Below, in pieces: positions 1 through 8,331 of a stretch of 64,000 nt of DNA (positions are counted from its first letter, which is position 1; each line of letters opens with the position of its first letter). The DNA is taken from the NCBI RefSeq assembly GCF_000517625.1, contig NZ_CP007055.1, forward strand, positions 124,001-188,000, given 5' to 3'. Both the position numbers and the translations under genes were made by a program. The stretch is from Halostagnicola larsenii XH-48. GTDB taxonomy: Archaea; Halobacteriota; Halobacteria; Halobacteriales; Natrialbaceae. Below the pieces are notes generated by a model that did not search any database, was not told where the DNA came from, and was given only the letters and a program-made list of their open reading frames with translations.

Positions 1-1
1 G

Positions 2-379
2 CTGTCCGCCGAGGAGAGCCCGCTGATCGATCTCGAAGGGGTCGAAGCCGCGCTCGAGCGCGACGCGATCTTCGTCGACACCCGCGAGCGAGACGAGTAC
101 GAAGAAGCCCGCCTGCCCGGCGCGGTTCGGTTCGACTGGCGCGAGGTCGTCGACGACGAGACGCGCCGACTCAAACCCGAATCCGAACTCGAGGAACTGC
201 TCGCCGAGCACGGAGTCACGCCCGACCGCGAAATCGTCCTCTACTGTAACACGGCGCGGCGGATCAGCCACACCTACGTCGTCCTCCGGGCGCTCGGCTA
301 CGAGAACATCGCGTTCTACGAGGGGAGCCTCTCGGAGTGGATCGCGGCGGACGGCGTGCTCGAGACCGGCAGCGAGTAG
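2..379 (+). CDS. Rhodanese-domain sulfurtransferase, 5' end outside window
   Basis: The first 125 codons visible are the C-terminal part of a rhodanese-fold protein; the start lies upstream of the window. The sequence reads VDTRERDEYEEARLPGA, typical of the start of a rhodanese domain, and then the active-site loop LYCNTARRISH, with the catalytic cysteine in a CxxxxR arrangement. Rhodanese domains move sulfane sulfur from thiosulfate or another donor to a thiol acceptor such as cyanide. Because this domain lies at the C-terminus, the protein could be a two-domain thiosulfate sulfurtransferase, in which only the C-terminal domain is usually active, but the N-terminal half is not seen. The gene stops at a TAG and is followed by about 150 bp without a convincing gene. 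Confidence 0.85.
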   Translation: MSAEESPLIDLEGVEAALERDAIFVDTRERDEYEEARLPGAVRFDWREVVDDETRRLKPESELEELLAEHGVTPDREIVLYCNTARRISHTYVVLRALGYENIAFYEGSLSEWIAADGVLETGSE

Positions 380-533
380 CGTTTGCGGGCCGGATACTGG
401 AGCCAAGCGCCGCTACTCTCAGTCGTGTCCGAGAGCGCTGGTCAGCAAAACCGGAGCACCGTGATCGTCGAGGAACCTTGCGTGGGCAGGCCAAGGGCGT
501 TTTTCTGGGAGACGCTTTGGGTTACCCGAACCG

Positions 534-734
534 ATGTCTACCACCGATACTCGAGCGGAGACGCTCAAGAAAGCGAGCACCGTCACGACAGTGATCGACG
601 CGCTGGTCGAATTCGCGAAGGGACGGCGGGCCGGCGGCCTCCTACTGCTCGGTGCTGCCGCCCTCTCCTCGCGCGTTCCGGGGATCGGAACGGCGGCTTC
701 GATCCTGCTCCGTGCGTCTCGCCGATTCCGCTAA
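534..734 (+). CDS. Small hypothetical protein with one hydrophobic segment
   Basis: This is a 66-residue protein I do not recognise as a named family. It has a polar N-terminus (MSTTDTRAETLKKAS), then a hydrophobic stretch around residues 37-48 (GGLLLLGAAALSS), and ends in a basic tail (RASRRFR). Short haloarchaeal proteins of this shape are common and are usually annotated only as hypothetical. Codon use is strongly GC3-biased like the neighbours, which supports real coding. It stands alone between the rhodanese gene and the convergent flavoprotein gene, so context gives no functional hint. Confidence 0.55.
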   Translation: MSTTDTRAETLKKASTVTTVIDALVEFAKGRRAGGLLLLGAAALSSRVPGIGTAASILLRASRRFR

Positions 735-893
735 GTGCTGAGACACGCATCACCGGCCGCATTCGTCAGAACGGACGATGCGGTTGCTGTCGTTTTCTGC
801 CGATTCATCGCAGTGAGAGAACAGGTTCTCGGGGATGTCGACGACCACCCCAGCGAACGCTGGGAAATCGAAACCGCGCGATCAGGACCACCG

Positions 894-2354
894 CTAGAGC
901 CCGCTCACGTCCCGCCAGTCCGGCGTCGTCGAGTAGGGCCTCGAGGCGACCTCGTCGAACGCCGCGAGTACGACCTCGTTCAACGCCGGGTGGACGTGGA
1001 CCGTCTCGGCGATATCGGCCACCGTTCCGTCGCCGCGCTGGACGGCGACGGCGACCTCGTGGATCAGCGTCGAGGCCTGCGGACCGACGATGTGACAGCC
1101 CAGTATCTCCCCGTCGGGGGCCGCCAGCACCTTGACGAACCCGTCGTCGGCCTCGAGGACCATCCCCATCGGTGCGGTACCGTAGGGGACCGTCGCCGCG
1201 TCGTACTCCCGATCCGCCGCCGCGAGTTCGGACTCCGTGTGTCCCATGCTCGCGACCTGCGGTGACGTAAAAATCGCGTGGGGAACGCCGGTGTACTCGA
1301 CCGCCCGTTGCTGGTCGTCCAGCACGTTCGCCGAGACGATCTCCGCCTCGTAGTCCGCGATGTGTTTGAACGGGAACTGACCGGTGACGTCGCCGAGCGC
1401 CCAGATTCCATCCACGTCGGTCTCGAGGGTCTCGTCGACTGGAACCGAGCCGTCGTCGGCCGTCTCGAGGCCCGTCTCCTCGAGGTCGAGCGTGTCCGCG
1501 TTCGGTCGTCTCCCGGCCGCGACGAGGAGGCCGTCGGCCTCGAGTTCTTCCGTTGTGTCCCCGTTATCCCTATTTTCCGTCGGCTCGACGGTTACGGAGA
1601 CGCCCCCGTTTCGACTCGAGACGGCCGTCGCCTCGAAGCCCGTATAAAGATCGCAGTAGCGCTCGAGCGAGTCCGTGACGACCGCGCTCACGTCGTCGTC
1701 TTCCCGCGGGACGAGCTGATCGCTTCGCCCGACGATCGATACCTCGGTGCCGAGCGCGCCGAAGAAGTAGCCGAGTTCGGCTCCGATGTAACCGCCGCCG
1801 ACGATCACGAGCCGATCGGGCCGTTCCTCGAGGTACAGCGCGTCGTCGCTGGTCAGGTACTCGAGGTCCACGAGGCCGTCGATCGGCGGCTCCGTCGGTC
1901 TCGAACCGACGGCGACGATCACGTCCTCGCCCCGGATCCGCCGTCCGTCGGCGTCGGCACCGCCGTCCTCGCTTTCGGGATCGACGAGTTCGACCGTTCG
2001 CTCGTCGACGAACCGACCCGCCGCGTCGTAGAGCGTGATCCGATCGTTCGCCTCGAGGCTCTCGCGCTGGTTACCCGCCTTTTCGAAAACCGTCTCGTGG
2101 ATCGCGTCGGTTATCTCACCGTATGCGACGTCGGTCACGTCGGCGTCGATCCCGAGCCGATCCGCGCGGCGGATCTCCGTGATGACGTCCGCGCGGTGGA
2201 TGAGCCCCTTCGAAGGTACGCAGCCGCGGGTGATGCAGGCCCCGCCGAGCGGGCCGGGTTCGAGGACGGCCGCCTCGAGTCCCTTCTCGGCCGCTGCCGT
2301 CGCGACCTGCGAGCCGGATCCGCCCCCGAGGACGACGATGTCGTAGTCTTCCAT
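894..2354 (-). CDS. Dihydrolipoyl dehydrogenase-like class I disulfide oxidoreductase
   Basis: This 486-residue flavoprotein belongs to the FAD/NAD(P)-linked disulfide oxidoreductases (dihydrolipoamide dehydrogenase, mercuric reductase, glutathione reductase). Visible motifs are the FAD dinucleotide fold GGGSGS at residues 10-15, the redox-active cysteine pair C40/C45 in GACITRGCVPSK, a second GGGYIGAE motif for the pyridine nucleotide near residue 185, and the C-terminal HPALNE (H455, E460) that supplies the partner subunit's catalytic base. Members catalyse NAD(P)-dependent dithiol oxidation or disulfide reduction as cytoplasmic homodimers. No 2-oxoacid dehydrogenase E1/E2 genes lie nearby, so this is probably a stand-alone paralogue; its substrate is uncertain. 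A mercuric or other oxidoreductase role cannot be excluded. Confidence 0.88.
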   Translation of the reverse strand: MEDYDIVVLGGGSGSQVATAAAEKGLEAAVLEPGPLGGACITRGCVPSKGLIHRADVITEIRRADRLGIDADVTDVAYGEITDAIHETVFEKAGNQRESLEANDRITLYDAAGRFVDERTVELVDPESEDGGADADGRRIRGEDVIVAVGSRPTEPPIDGLVDLEYLTSDDALYLEERPDRLVIVGGGYIGAELGYFFGALGTEVSIVGRSDQLVPREDDDVSAVVTDSLERYCDLYTGFEATAVSSRNGGVSVTVEPTENRDNGDTTEELEADGLLVAAGRRPNADTLDLEETGLETADDGSVPVDETLETDVDGIWALGDVTGQFPFKHIADYEAEIVSANVLDDQQRAVEYTGVPHAIFTSPQVASMGHTESELAAADREYDAATVPYGTAPMGMVLEADDGFVKVLAAPDGEILGCHIVGPQASTLIHEVAVAVQRGDGTVADIAETVHVHPALNEVVLAAFDEVASRPYSTTPDWRDVSGL

Positions 2355-2426
2355 GCGCGGCTCTCGACCACGACGATGGCCAAATAACCGGGGTCTGTGT
2401 ACGGCTTCGAGTGGAGTTTACTGGGC

Positions 2427-2636
2427 TTAGAGCCAGTCGCCGCCGTCGTCGTCCTGCGAGCCCTCGTGGTAGGTCTCGAGCGTGGCCGCGAGATTCTCGA
2501 GGGCGGCTTCTTCGGTCTGCCCCTGGCTCGAGACGCCAGTTTCTGTGTCTTCTGCGATGTAGAGTTCGTTCTCGACGGTCACGGTGATCGACTCGTCGTC
2601 CGCGAGGTCGCCCGCGTCGCGCGCGTCACTGGTCAT
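2427..2636 (-). CDS. HicB-like antitoxin-fold protein, orphan
   Basis: This 69-residue protein matches the short HicB-like fold: a beta segment ITVTVENELYIAED, then the typical turn ETGVSSQGQTEEAALENL, then a helix ending in a very acidic tail. HicB proteins usually neutralise the HicA mRNA interferase, bind its promoter, and are encoded next to it. I see no HicA gene (60-80 residues with the conserved catalytic His) on either side. The start at 2636 is preferred because the fold begins here; the same frame stays open further upstream but reads through unrelated, low-quality sequence. It may be a solitary regulator or a remnant of a toxin-antitoxin pair. Confidence 0.7.
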   Translation of the reverse strand: MTSDARDAGDLADDESITVTVENELYIAEDTETGVSSQGQTEEAALENLAATLETYHEGSQDDDGGDWL

Positions 2637-2772
2637 ACGCGATGCTATCGTCGGTGGCGTCAAATATCTGCTGACAACGGGCTTGCGCTCGAGTGTGGAT
2701 TGGTCCAAGCTGTACGAAATCACGTCCGGTTTGCGCCACAGTTGTTTGCTAATTCGTGTCACTGTCTCGAGT

Positions 2773-2991
2773 ATGGAGCGCGTTTCTATCGACGAGGTCG
2801 GCCCTCCTCCGTACGACGACTGCCGCTCGGACCGGCGCGCGTTAGCTGACCCGCTGGGAACGTCCGATGTCGCGATCACTCGGAACGTCCTCGAGCCGGG
2901 CGAACGACTCAGCGGCTCGGTCCACACGCACATAGATCCTATAATAGATATGTACAGTCGGAATCATTCAATAGTCGCCACGATTGAATAA
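2773..2991 (+). pseudogene. Truncated cupin-domain protein (N-terminal relic)
   Basis: The frame starts MERVSIDEVG and continues DPLGTSDVAITRNVLEPGER and SGSVHTHID, which reads as the N-terminal third of a haloarchaeal cupin protein, including the first metal-ligand histidine region. The cupin pattern stops at about position 2937. An intact gene would continue with the EEVFYV-like strand and second half-barrel; instead 17 unrelated residues precede a stop in AT-rich DNA that is the upstream region of the next gene. The rest of the gene is absent. An intact, different cupin gene is present at 42045-42383. The junction looks like a deletion or recombination breakpoint. Confidence 0.65.
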
Positions 2992-3000
2992 CGACTACTC

Positions 3001-3600
3001 ATGGTCATGCGAATTCGGATCGGATCGGGCGACGACGATGACGACGACGAACGCGGCTGGTCGGAAACCGACACCGAAAACGCGAGACGGGAAGATGGTG
3101 GGGGTGAAGACGGCGAGGGCGATGACCGGTCGTGGATCCGTGCGATCGTGATCCCGCCCGATCTGGGCGGGCTGTTCGCTCGGCTCGCGTTCGTGTTCCT
3201 TCTGCTGACGATACTCTCCATGTTCGCGCTGGTCGCGGTCTTGCTCATCGAGTCCGACGAGCCGTTCGTCGATCAACCCCACCTTGAGGATCCGATCAGC
3301 GGGTGGATCTGGCTGCTATCGCTCACCGGAACTGCGGTTTCGACGATTGGGTACACCGCGTGGTCGTTCTGGAAACAGCGGCGATTGCGGGAACGGTACC
3401 TACAGAATCAGCCCTCGGGCTATCGCGAGACGCCGTTTTACGAGCGTCCTATTCGCGCCCTCCAACTCGCGAGCGACGATAGTAACGAGCTCGACGAGTA
3501 CGAAAAACGAATCCAAAAGACGGTTACCGCGCTCGTCCTCTGTGTCTTCGTCGGCGCCATCCCCGGACAGATTGTACTGGACGCGTTACTGGGGTTGTGA
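3001..3600 (+). CDS. Hypothetical membrane protein with acidic N-terminus
   Basis: This 199-residue protein is not one I recognise. It begins with an extremely acidic cytoplasmic-type segment (a run of Asp in residues 10-16 and many Glu/Asp/Gly to about residue 42). It then has three likely membrane helices: around residues 58-82 (FVFLLLTILSMFALVAVLLI), 100-122, and 172-196 (TALVLCVFVGAIPG). A basic loop (WKQRRLRERY) follows helix two. The gene starts just after the cupin relic and an inverted repeat (ATTCAAT / ATTGAAT at 2966-2989), and is followed 83 bp later by SRP54. Nothing in the context defines a role. Confidence 0.6.
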   Translation: MVMRIRIGSGDDDDDDERGWSETDTENARREDGGGEDGEGDDRSWIRAIVIPPDLGGLFARLAFVFLLLTILSMFALVAVLLIESDEPFVDQPHLEDPISGWIWLLSLTGTAVSTIGYTAWSFWKQRRLRERYLQNQPSGYRETPFYERPIRALQLASDDSNELDEYEKRIQKTVTALVLCVFVGAIPGQIVLDALLGL

Positions 3601-3683
3601 TCGTACTGGCGTCGTAATCGACCGGGTCGCTTTCGGCCACCACAGAAAAAGGCTTTAACGCCGCCGTCTCGTACACCGAGCAA

Positions 3684-5078
3684 ATGGTACTCGACGATCT
3701 CGGGAGTTCCCTTCGGGGCACCCTCGATAAACTCCGCGGGAAGTCACGGATCAGCGAAGAGGACGTCGAGGAGATCGTCAAGGAGATCCAGCGATCGCTG
3801 CTCTCTGCCGACGTCGACGTCTCGCTCGTCATGGAGCTGTCGGACAACATCGAACGGCGGGCGCTCGAGGAAGAGCCGCCCGCCGGAACGCCGGCGCGCG
3901 ATTTCGTCCTCCGCATCGTCTACGAAGAACTGGTCGACCTCATCGGCGAGTCGACCGACCTCCCGCTCGAGGAGCAGACGATCCTGCTCGCGGGACTGCA
4001 GGGGTCGGGGAAAACGACCTCCGCGGCGAAGATGGCGTGGTGGTTCTCGACGAAGGGACTCCGCCCGGCCGTCATCCAGACGGACACCTTCCGGCCCGGC
4101 GCGTTCGAACAGGCCGAGCAGATGAGCGAGCGCGCGGAGGTCGAGTTCTACGGCGACCCCGACGGCGAGGACCCCGTCCAGATCGCCCGCGAGGGGCTCG
4201 AGGCGACCAGTGACGCGGATGTCCATATCGTGGACACGGCGGGTCGCCACGCGCTCGAGGACGACCTGATCGCCGAAATCGAGCAGATCGAAGGCGTCGT
4301 CGAGCCGGATCGGTCCCTGCTCGTCCTCGACGCGGCGATCGGTCAGGGCGCGAAAGATCAGGCCCAGCAGTTCGACGAGTCGATCGGCATCGACGGCGTC
4401 GTCATCACGAAACTCGACGGGACGGCGAAGGGTGGCGGGGCGCTGACGGCGGTCGATCAGACCGATTCCTCGATCGCGTTCCTCGGAACCGGCGAGGAGG
4501 TACAGGACGTCGAACGGTTCGAACCCGACGGCTTCATCTCGCGACTGCTCGGAATGGGCGACCTCGGCCAGCTCGCCGAACGCGTCGAGCGCGCGATGGC
4601 CCAGACCGAAGACGAAGAGGAAGACTGGGATCCAGAAGACATGCTGCAGGGCTCGTTCACCCTGAACGACATGCAAAAGCAGATGCAGGCGATGAACAAC
4701 ATGGGGCCGCTAGATCAGGTTATGGACATGATCCCCGGCTTCGGCGGCGGGATCAAAGACCAGCTCCCCGACGACGCGATGGACGTCACCCAAGAGCGGA
4801 TGCGGACCTTCGAAGTCATCATGGATTCGATGACCGACGCCGAAAAGGAGTACCCGAAGGCCATCGGTGCGAATCAGGTAAAGCGGATCGCCCGCGGCTC
4901 GGGCACGGACGAACAGCAGGTCCGAGAGCTCTTAGAGCAGTTCAAGATGATGGAGCGGACGATCAAGCAGTTCCAGGGCATGGGTTCAGAAAAGGAGATG
5001 CAGCGGATGATGCAACAGATGCAACAGGGCGGTGGCGGCGGAGGCGGCGGCATGGGCGGGATGGGGCCGTTCGGATAA
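3684..5078 (+). CDS. srp54: Signal recognition particle 54 kDa protein
   Basis: SRP54 is the GTPase subunit of the signal recognition particle; it binds signal sequences and 7S RNA and delivers ribosomes to FtsY at the membrane. The 464-residue product has the helical N domain (1-95), the G domain with P-loop GLQGSGKT (104-111), DTFRPGAF, the G3 motif DTAGRH (184-189) and TKLDG (242-246), and a methionine-rich M domain from about residue 300, ending in a Gly/Met tail. The length is normal for archaea. A TATA-like ctttaa element about 28 bp upstream of ATG suggests a short 5' leader. No 7S RNA or ftsY gene was seen in the window. Confidence 0.98.
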   Translation: MVLDDLGSSLRGTLDKLRGKSRISEEDVEEIVKEIQRSLLSADVDVSLVMELSDNIERRALEEEPPAGTPARDFVLRIVYEELVDLIGESTDLPLEEQTILLAGLQGSGKTTSAAKMAWWFSTKGLRPAVIQTDTFRPGAFEQAEQMSERAEVEFYGDPDGEDPVQIAREGLEATSDADVHIVDTAGRHALEDDLIAEIEQIEGVVEPDRSLLVLDAAIGQGAKDQAQQFDESIGIDGVVITKLDGTAKGGGALTAVDQTDSSIAFLGTGEEVQDVERFEPDGFISRLLGMGDLGQLAERVERAMAQTEDEEEDWDPEDMLQGSFTLNDMQKQMQAMNNMGPLDQVMDMIPGFGGGIKDQLPDDAMDVTQERMRTFEVIMDSMTDAEKEYPKAIGANQVKRIARGSGTDEQQVRELLEQFKMMERTIKQFQGMGSEKEMQRMMQQMQQGGGGGGGGMGGMGPFG

Positions 5079-5187
5079 CCGCGTGTTGACCTCGAGCGTC
5101 GAGCGAATCGAGGATGTAGCGCTCGAGTTGTCCGTCCGTGGTCACTTCGGCCATCACCTTCATGCCGCCGTAGACGCGTGCGTCAGT

Positions 5188-6138
5188 ATGAATCGTCGTC
5201 AGTATCTCTCGACCGCGGGCGGTCTCGCCGTCGTCTCTTCTCTCGCCGGCTGTCTGGGCGGCGTCTTGGGCTCCGACGAAGGAGAACAGCTTCCGGACGA
5301 CCACCGCGACGAAGAACGTGCTATCAACCGCGCGGTTGGCAAGCTAAACAAGGCCGCAGTTTCCATCGAGGGTGCCGAAAGCGGCCTCGAGAATCCGAGC
5401 GAAGCCGACTTTTCACCGGACGAGCCACAGGCGTTCATCGATACCGCGCGAAGCGAACTCGAGTCGGTCGAGGACTCGGATATCGCCCAGGAACTGGACA
5501 GTTATGCGGACGTTCTCGAGGCCATGATCGGTGTCCTCAAAACGCTCACGGACGACTCGCTCGCGGCGGACGTCGAGGCCGTCTCAGCGGAAATTGACGG
5601 CGGAGACACGTCGGATGCCGACGACACGCTCGAGACCCGTCGTGAGGAGACAGCCGAGGCTCGCAGGAGCTACGATGGAGCGATGGAAACCCTCGACGGT
5701 CTCGACCGGGGCCGTCTCGAGGAACACTCGATCGTCGACCTCGACCGCGTCGAGTCGGGAGTCGAAACGCTCGGGGACGTGCTTGGATCCGTCGAGTCGC
5801 TGCTCTCGGGCTACGACTCGATGCTCGCCGGCCACGAATCGCTCGAGGAGGGCGAGAAACGATTCGATGCGGGCGAGTACGAACGCGCGGCGACGGCCTT
5901 CGAGAGCGCGGCCGATTCGTTCGGTGACGCGACGGAGACGTTTGCCGACGGCGAATCGGACGCTCCGTCGGGTCTCGCGGAGTACTTCGAGAACGGTCGA
6001 TGTCAGAGCGGTCACCTCGAGACGGCCGGGGCGGCGTTCGCTGACGCTGCAACCGCTGCTGACGACGGTGACATCGTCGATGCACAACGATCGCGAAGCG
6101 AAGGAGAAGACGCCCTCGAGGCGGCCGAAAACTGCTAA
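5188..6138 (+). CDS. Tat-exported lipoprotein, helical, unknown function
   Basis: This 316-residue protein starts MNRRQYLSTAGG and carries a lipobox SLAGC around residues 17-21, so it is predicted to leave the cell by the twin-arginine route and be lipid-anchored at the outer face of the membrane. The start at 5188 is chosen because the signal peptide begins there; the frame is open upstream without a plausible signal. The mature part is Glu/Asp/Ser-rich and almost wholly helical, with repeated segments of the form LESVEDSD, LETRREE and FESAADSF that suggest a tetratricopeptide-like or coiled-coil helical bundle. I do not recognise a named family. It follows SRP54 on the same strand after a 109 bp gap. 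Confidence 0.72.
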   Translation: MNRRQYLSTAGGLAVVSSLAGCLGGVLGSDEGEQLPDDHRDEERAINRAVGKLNKAAVSIEGAESGLENPSEADFSPDEPQAFIDTARSELESVEDSDIAQELDSYADVLEAMIGVLKTLTDDSLAADVEAVSAEIDGGDTSDADDTLETRREETAEARRSYDGAMETLDGLDRGRLEEHSIVDLDRVESGVETLGDVLGSVESLLSGYDSMLAGHESLEEGEKRFDAGEYERAATAFESAADSFGDATETFADGESDAPSGLAEYFENGRCQSGHLETAGAAFADAATAADDGDIVDAQRSRSEGEDALEAAENC

Positions 6139-6168
6139 CGTTGACGAATCGATAGAAAACTGCTACAA

Positions 6169-6594
6169 TCAGGCGTCAACCGGCCGTCCGTCCTCGGTCG
6201 GCGGCGCGACGTGATCGACGTACTCCTCGAGCGTCGGTTCGTCGACGCGAACCCGGACCGCGATTTCGCCGAGTTCGTCGGGTTCGCCGACGGAGAAGTT
6301 CACCCGGTTTTCGAACGCCGCCTGTTTTTTCAGCGCGAAGCTGAAGGTCTGTCCCTCCCGGCTCGAGAAGAACTCGCCGCGGGCGGTGTCGAGGATTTCC
6401 TGGCGATGAAGCAACTCCGAAAACTGCTCCATCGAGTGTGCTTCTCCCCTGATCTCGCCGAGGCTCTCCGCTAAGTCGGCGTTCGGAAAGACGTTCGTCA
6501 CGGCGTCGGCGACTCGAGCGGTGACCTCGGTGTCGTACACCGGTGCCGTGATCTCGATGTCGACGCGGTAGATGTCGGTTTGCGCTGCGCTCAT
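6169..6594 (-). CDS. RNA-binding-domain protein, UPF0201 family
   Basis: The 141-residue product begins MSAAQTDIYRVDIEITAPVY and has the length and layout of the archaeal UPF0201 family, small proteins with a ferredoxin-like fold related to ribosomal-protein-L5-like RNA-binding domains. The segment EEFFSSREG-type (here GEFFSSREGQTFSFALKKQA) and the conserved tail VDEPTLEEYVDHVAPPT fit. Its biochemical role is not established. The start codon overlaps the stop of the UPF0200 gene by 4 nt (ATGA), so the two are almost certainly cotranscribed and translationally coupled. This pairing is typical of archaea and strengthens both calls. Confidence 0.82.
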   Translation of the reverse strand: MSAAQTDIYRVDIEITAPVYDTEVTARVADAVTNVFPNADLAESLGEIRGEAHSMEQFSELLHRQEILDTARGEFFSSREGQTFSFALKKQAAFENRVNFSVGEPDELGEIAVRVRVDEPTLEEYVDHVAPPTEDGRPVDA

Positions 6595-7157
6595 GAATTG
6601 TGTACCCGTTGTTCGCCGTCTCGAATGATGGTTCGGATCCGGTCGTGAAACGCCTCGAGCGTCTCGGTGTTGTCGACGACGACGTCCGCTCGTTCCATCG
6701 CGTCGTCCATGCCGAAGCCGCGCTCGCGCTCGTCGCGCGCCGCGAGGCCTTCGCCGCCGTCGTCCTCGCTTGCGTCCCGACCGCGCGCGTCGATTCGCTC
6801 TTCGCGGAGGTCGAACGGCGCTTCGATACTGACGAGCGTGAAGTCCGACCCGAATCGTTCTTCGAACGCGTCGACTTCGACGCCCGACCGGATGCCGTCG
6901 ACGAGGACGGCGTCGTGGCGCTCGAGGCGGTCCTCGATCATCGGCAGCGACCGCTCGGCAATCGCCGCTGGGCCGTTTTCCTCGCGAAGCGCTTGCGCGA
7001 CGGTGCCGTGGTCTTTCGCGGGGTCGAGTCCGCGGTCGGCGGTCTCCTGACGGACGACGTCGCCCATCGTCACGACAGGAATTCCCTCTTCGCGTGCGAC
7101 GGTGGCTGCCTCGCCCTTGCCGCTGCCGGGCAACCCCACCGTTCCGATGACGTGCAT
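6591..7157 (-). CDS. UPF0200-family P-loop nucleotide kinase-like protein
   Basis: This 188-residue protein has an N-terminal Walker A motif GLPGSGKGEAA (residues 8-18) and the layout of adenylate or dephospho-CoA kinases: a base-binding segment VVTMGDVVRQE, the conserved VDGIRSGVEVDAF near residue 95, and a C-terminal DVVVDNTETLEAF. These features define the archaeal UPF0200 family, whose substrate is unknown. It is probably a cytoplasmic ATP-dependent phosphotransferase. It sits upstream of, and overlaps by 4 nt, the UPF0201 gene, suggesting a shared role, perhaps in RNA or nucleotide metabolism. A dephospho-CoA kinase activity is a possible alternative given the fold. Confidence 0.85.
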   Translation of the reverse strand: MHVIGTVGLPGSGKGEAATVAREEGIPVVTMGDVVRQETADRGLDPAKDHGTVAQALREENGPAAIAERSLPMIEDRLERHDAVLVDGIRSGVEVDAFEERFGSDFTLVSIEAPFDLREERIDARGRDASEDDGGEGLAARDERERGFGMDDAMERADVVVDNTETLEAFHDRIRTIIRDGEQRVHNS

Positions 7158-7340
7158 CGGGGAGAGATACAGGCGAGGGCTGCATAAGGGCTGTGTCTCG
7201 TTCGCGGCCCGGCGGAACTCGATTGGACCTGTCTCGAGTTACCGCCCGATAACCCGCTCGAGTAACTGCTACCCGACGATACCAGGCGGAGGAACGAACC
7301 AACCGACGGGATTATCCCGCGCGAAGAGCTTCTGTCTCCC

Positions 7341-7718
7341 GTGTCTCAGCACTCGTTTTTCGTCCGGGCGCTCTGGTTCGTCTGCATCGGTTGGTGGCTC
7401 ACGCCGATCGTGGTCAATCTGGCCTGGGCGCTCAACGTGACCGTCATCCTTGCACCGATCGGAATCAAACTCACCAATCTCGTCCCGACCGTGTTGACGC
7501 TACAGGAGTCGCGTTCGTTCACCGAACCGGATCTCGCCCGGGGTCAGCACTCGCTGCTCGCTCGAGCGCTGTACTTCGTCTTCGTGGGCTGGTGGCTGAG
7601 CTTCCTCTGGGCGAACCTCGCTGTCATCTTCGCGATTACCATTATCGGCTTACCGGTCGCAGTCTGGCTGGTTAACCGACTGCCGTTCGTCACCTCGTTG
7701 TATCGCTTCCACGGCTGA
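7341..7718 (+). CDS. YccF-domain membrane protein, internally duplicated
   Basis: The 125-residue protein consists of two similar halves of about 52 residues: QHSFFVRALWFVCIGWWLTP and QHSLLARALYFVFVGWWLSF each open a unit of two membrane helices, so four helices in all. YccF (DUF307) proteins are small inner-membrane proteins found in bacteria and archaea, with no known biochemical activity. The start codon is GTG, placed right after the TATA-like region at about 7310. The halves are joined by a polar linker (TLQESRSFTEPDLARG). The gene ends 47 bp before tRNA-Arg. Confidence 0.8.
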   Translation: MSQHSFFVRALWFVCIGWWLTPIVVNLAWALNVTVILAPIGIKLTNLVPTVLTLQESRSFTEPDLARGQHSLLARALYFVFVGWWLSFLWANLAVIFAITIIGLPVAVWLVNRLPFVTSLYRFHG

Positions 7719-7765
7719 GGGAAATCCCAACTGCTTATGGCCTTTGGGGGGCGAACCGTACTCGA

Positions 7766-7840
7766 GGGCACGTAGCTCAGTCTGGATAGAGCGTCGGACT
7801 TCTAATCCGACGGTCGTGGGTTCGAATCCCATCGTGCCCG
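7766..7840 (+). tRNA. tRNA-Arg (anticodon TCT)
   Basis: A full 75-nt cloverleaf can be drawn: acceptor GGGCACG pairs with CGTGCCC (7833-7839), the D arm is GCTC...GAGC, the anticodon arm TCGGA-CTTCTAA-TCCGA has anticodon TCT, and the T arm is GTGGG-TTCGAAT-CCCAT. The discriminator is G. No intron and no encoded CCA. A hairpin ACGTGCC/GGCACGT (7846-7870) follows directly and could act in 3' processing or termination. Confidence 0.97.
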
Positions 7841-7919
7841 TGAGAACGTGCCGAGAACGGCGAGGCACGTCGAACGGACCACGATGGGTTCGAATCAGGG
7901 AGCAGCTTGCTGCGACCGT

Positions 7920-7939
7920 GGTTCGAATCCCATCGTGCC
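7920..7939 (+). repeat. 20-nt copy of the tRNA-Arg 3' end
   Basis: Positions 7920-7939 repeat exactly the tRNA segment 7819-7838 (ggttcgaatcccatcgtgcc), i.e. the T arm and acceptor 3' strand. A weaker third copy of the T loop (gggttcgaatc) lies at 7885-7895. The spacing of 101 bp and the position just beyond the tRNA resemble paired attachment sites left by a tRNA-targeting integrase. Confidence 0.75.
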
Positions 7940-8331
7940 TTCTAGAAATTAATCGCTCGGAGTTCTACCTATCCGTAAGCATCGAGTTGGAAATCGTATA
8001 TATTCGAGAGATATTCGTTTCGGTTCCATTCAGAAAATCAGAATTCCTCACGCTACGTACCGTCCCCTCCGTCTGCTATCGTTTTCCATCGCTCTCCACA
8101 GCGCTCCGAATCGAACGACTCTGTTCCTATTGTGGAAGCGAACGCACTCGAGACTCCCTGCCCGACGGTGAGCGCACGCGAGAGTTTTTAATAGAAAACG
8201 AAGGAGGCTTCCACAGTACTGGTCGAACCGGACGGATTCGCGAACCAGCATCGAACGTCGGTCTCGAGCGGTTTCGAGATCGCCAATTGCACCCGGCGTC
8301 GCACTGCCGTCCGTTCGCAGGCTGTTCCACA
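7940..8331. promoter_or_regulatory. Long upstream region of the pilin gene with inverted repeat
   Basis: This 390-bp interval has no convincing gene. It holds a strong TATA-like element (gtttttaata, 8184-8193). That element sits inside a perfect 9-bp inverted repeat, TGTGGAAGC (8131-8139) and GCTTCCACA (8207-8215). A further ttccacaat overlaps the pilin start (8326-8334). If 8184-8193 is the promoter, the pilin mRNA has an unusually long leader of about 120 nt. The half-site tgtggaa may be a regulator-binding sequence; this is inference. Confidence 0.45.

Noticed and set aside
5090-5170. Short minus-strand frame reading MKVMAEVTTDGQLERYILDS in the gap after srp54
   Set aside because: It looks protein-like for about 30 codons but then runs antisense into srp54; no family recognised and no complete gene.
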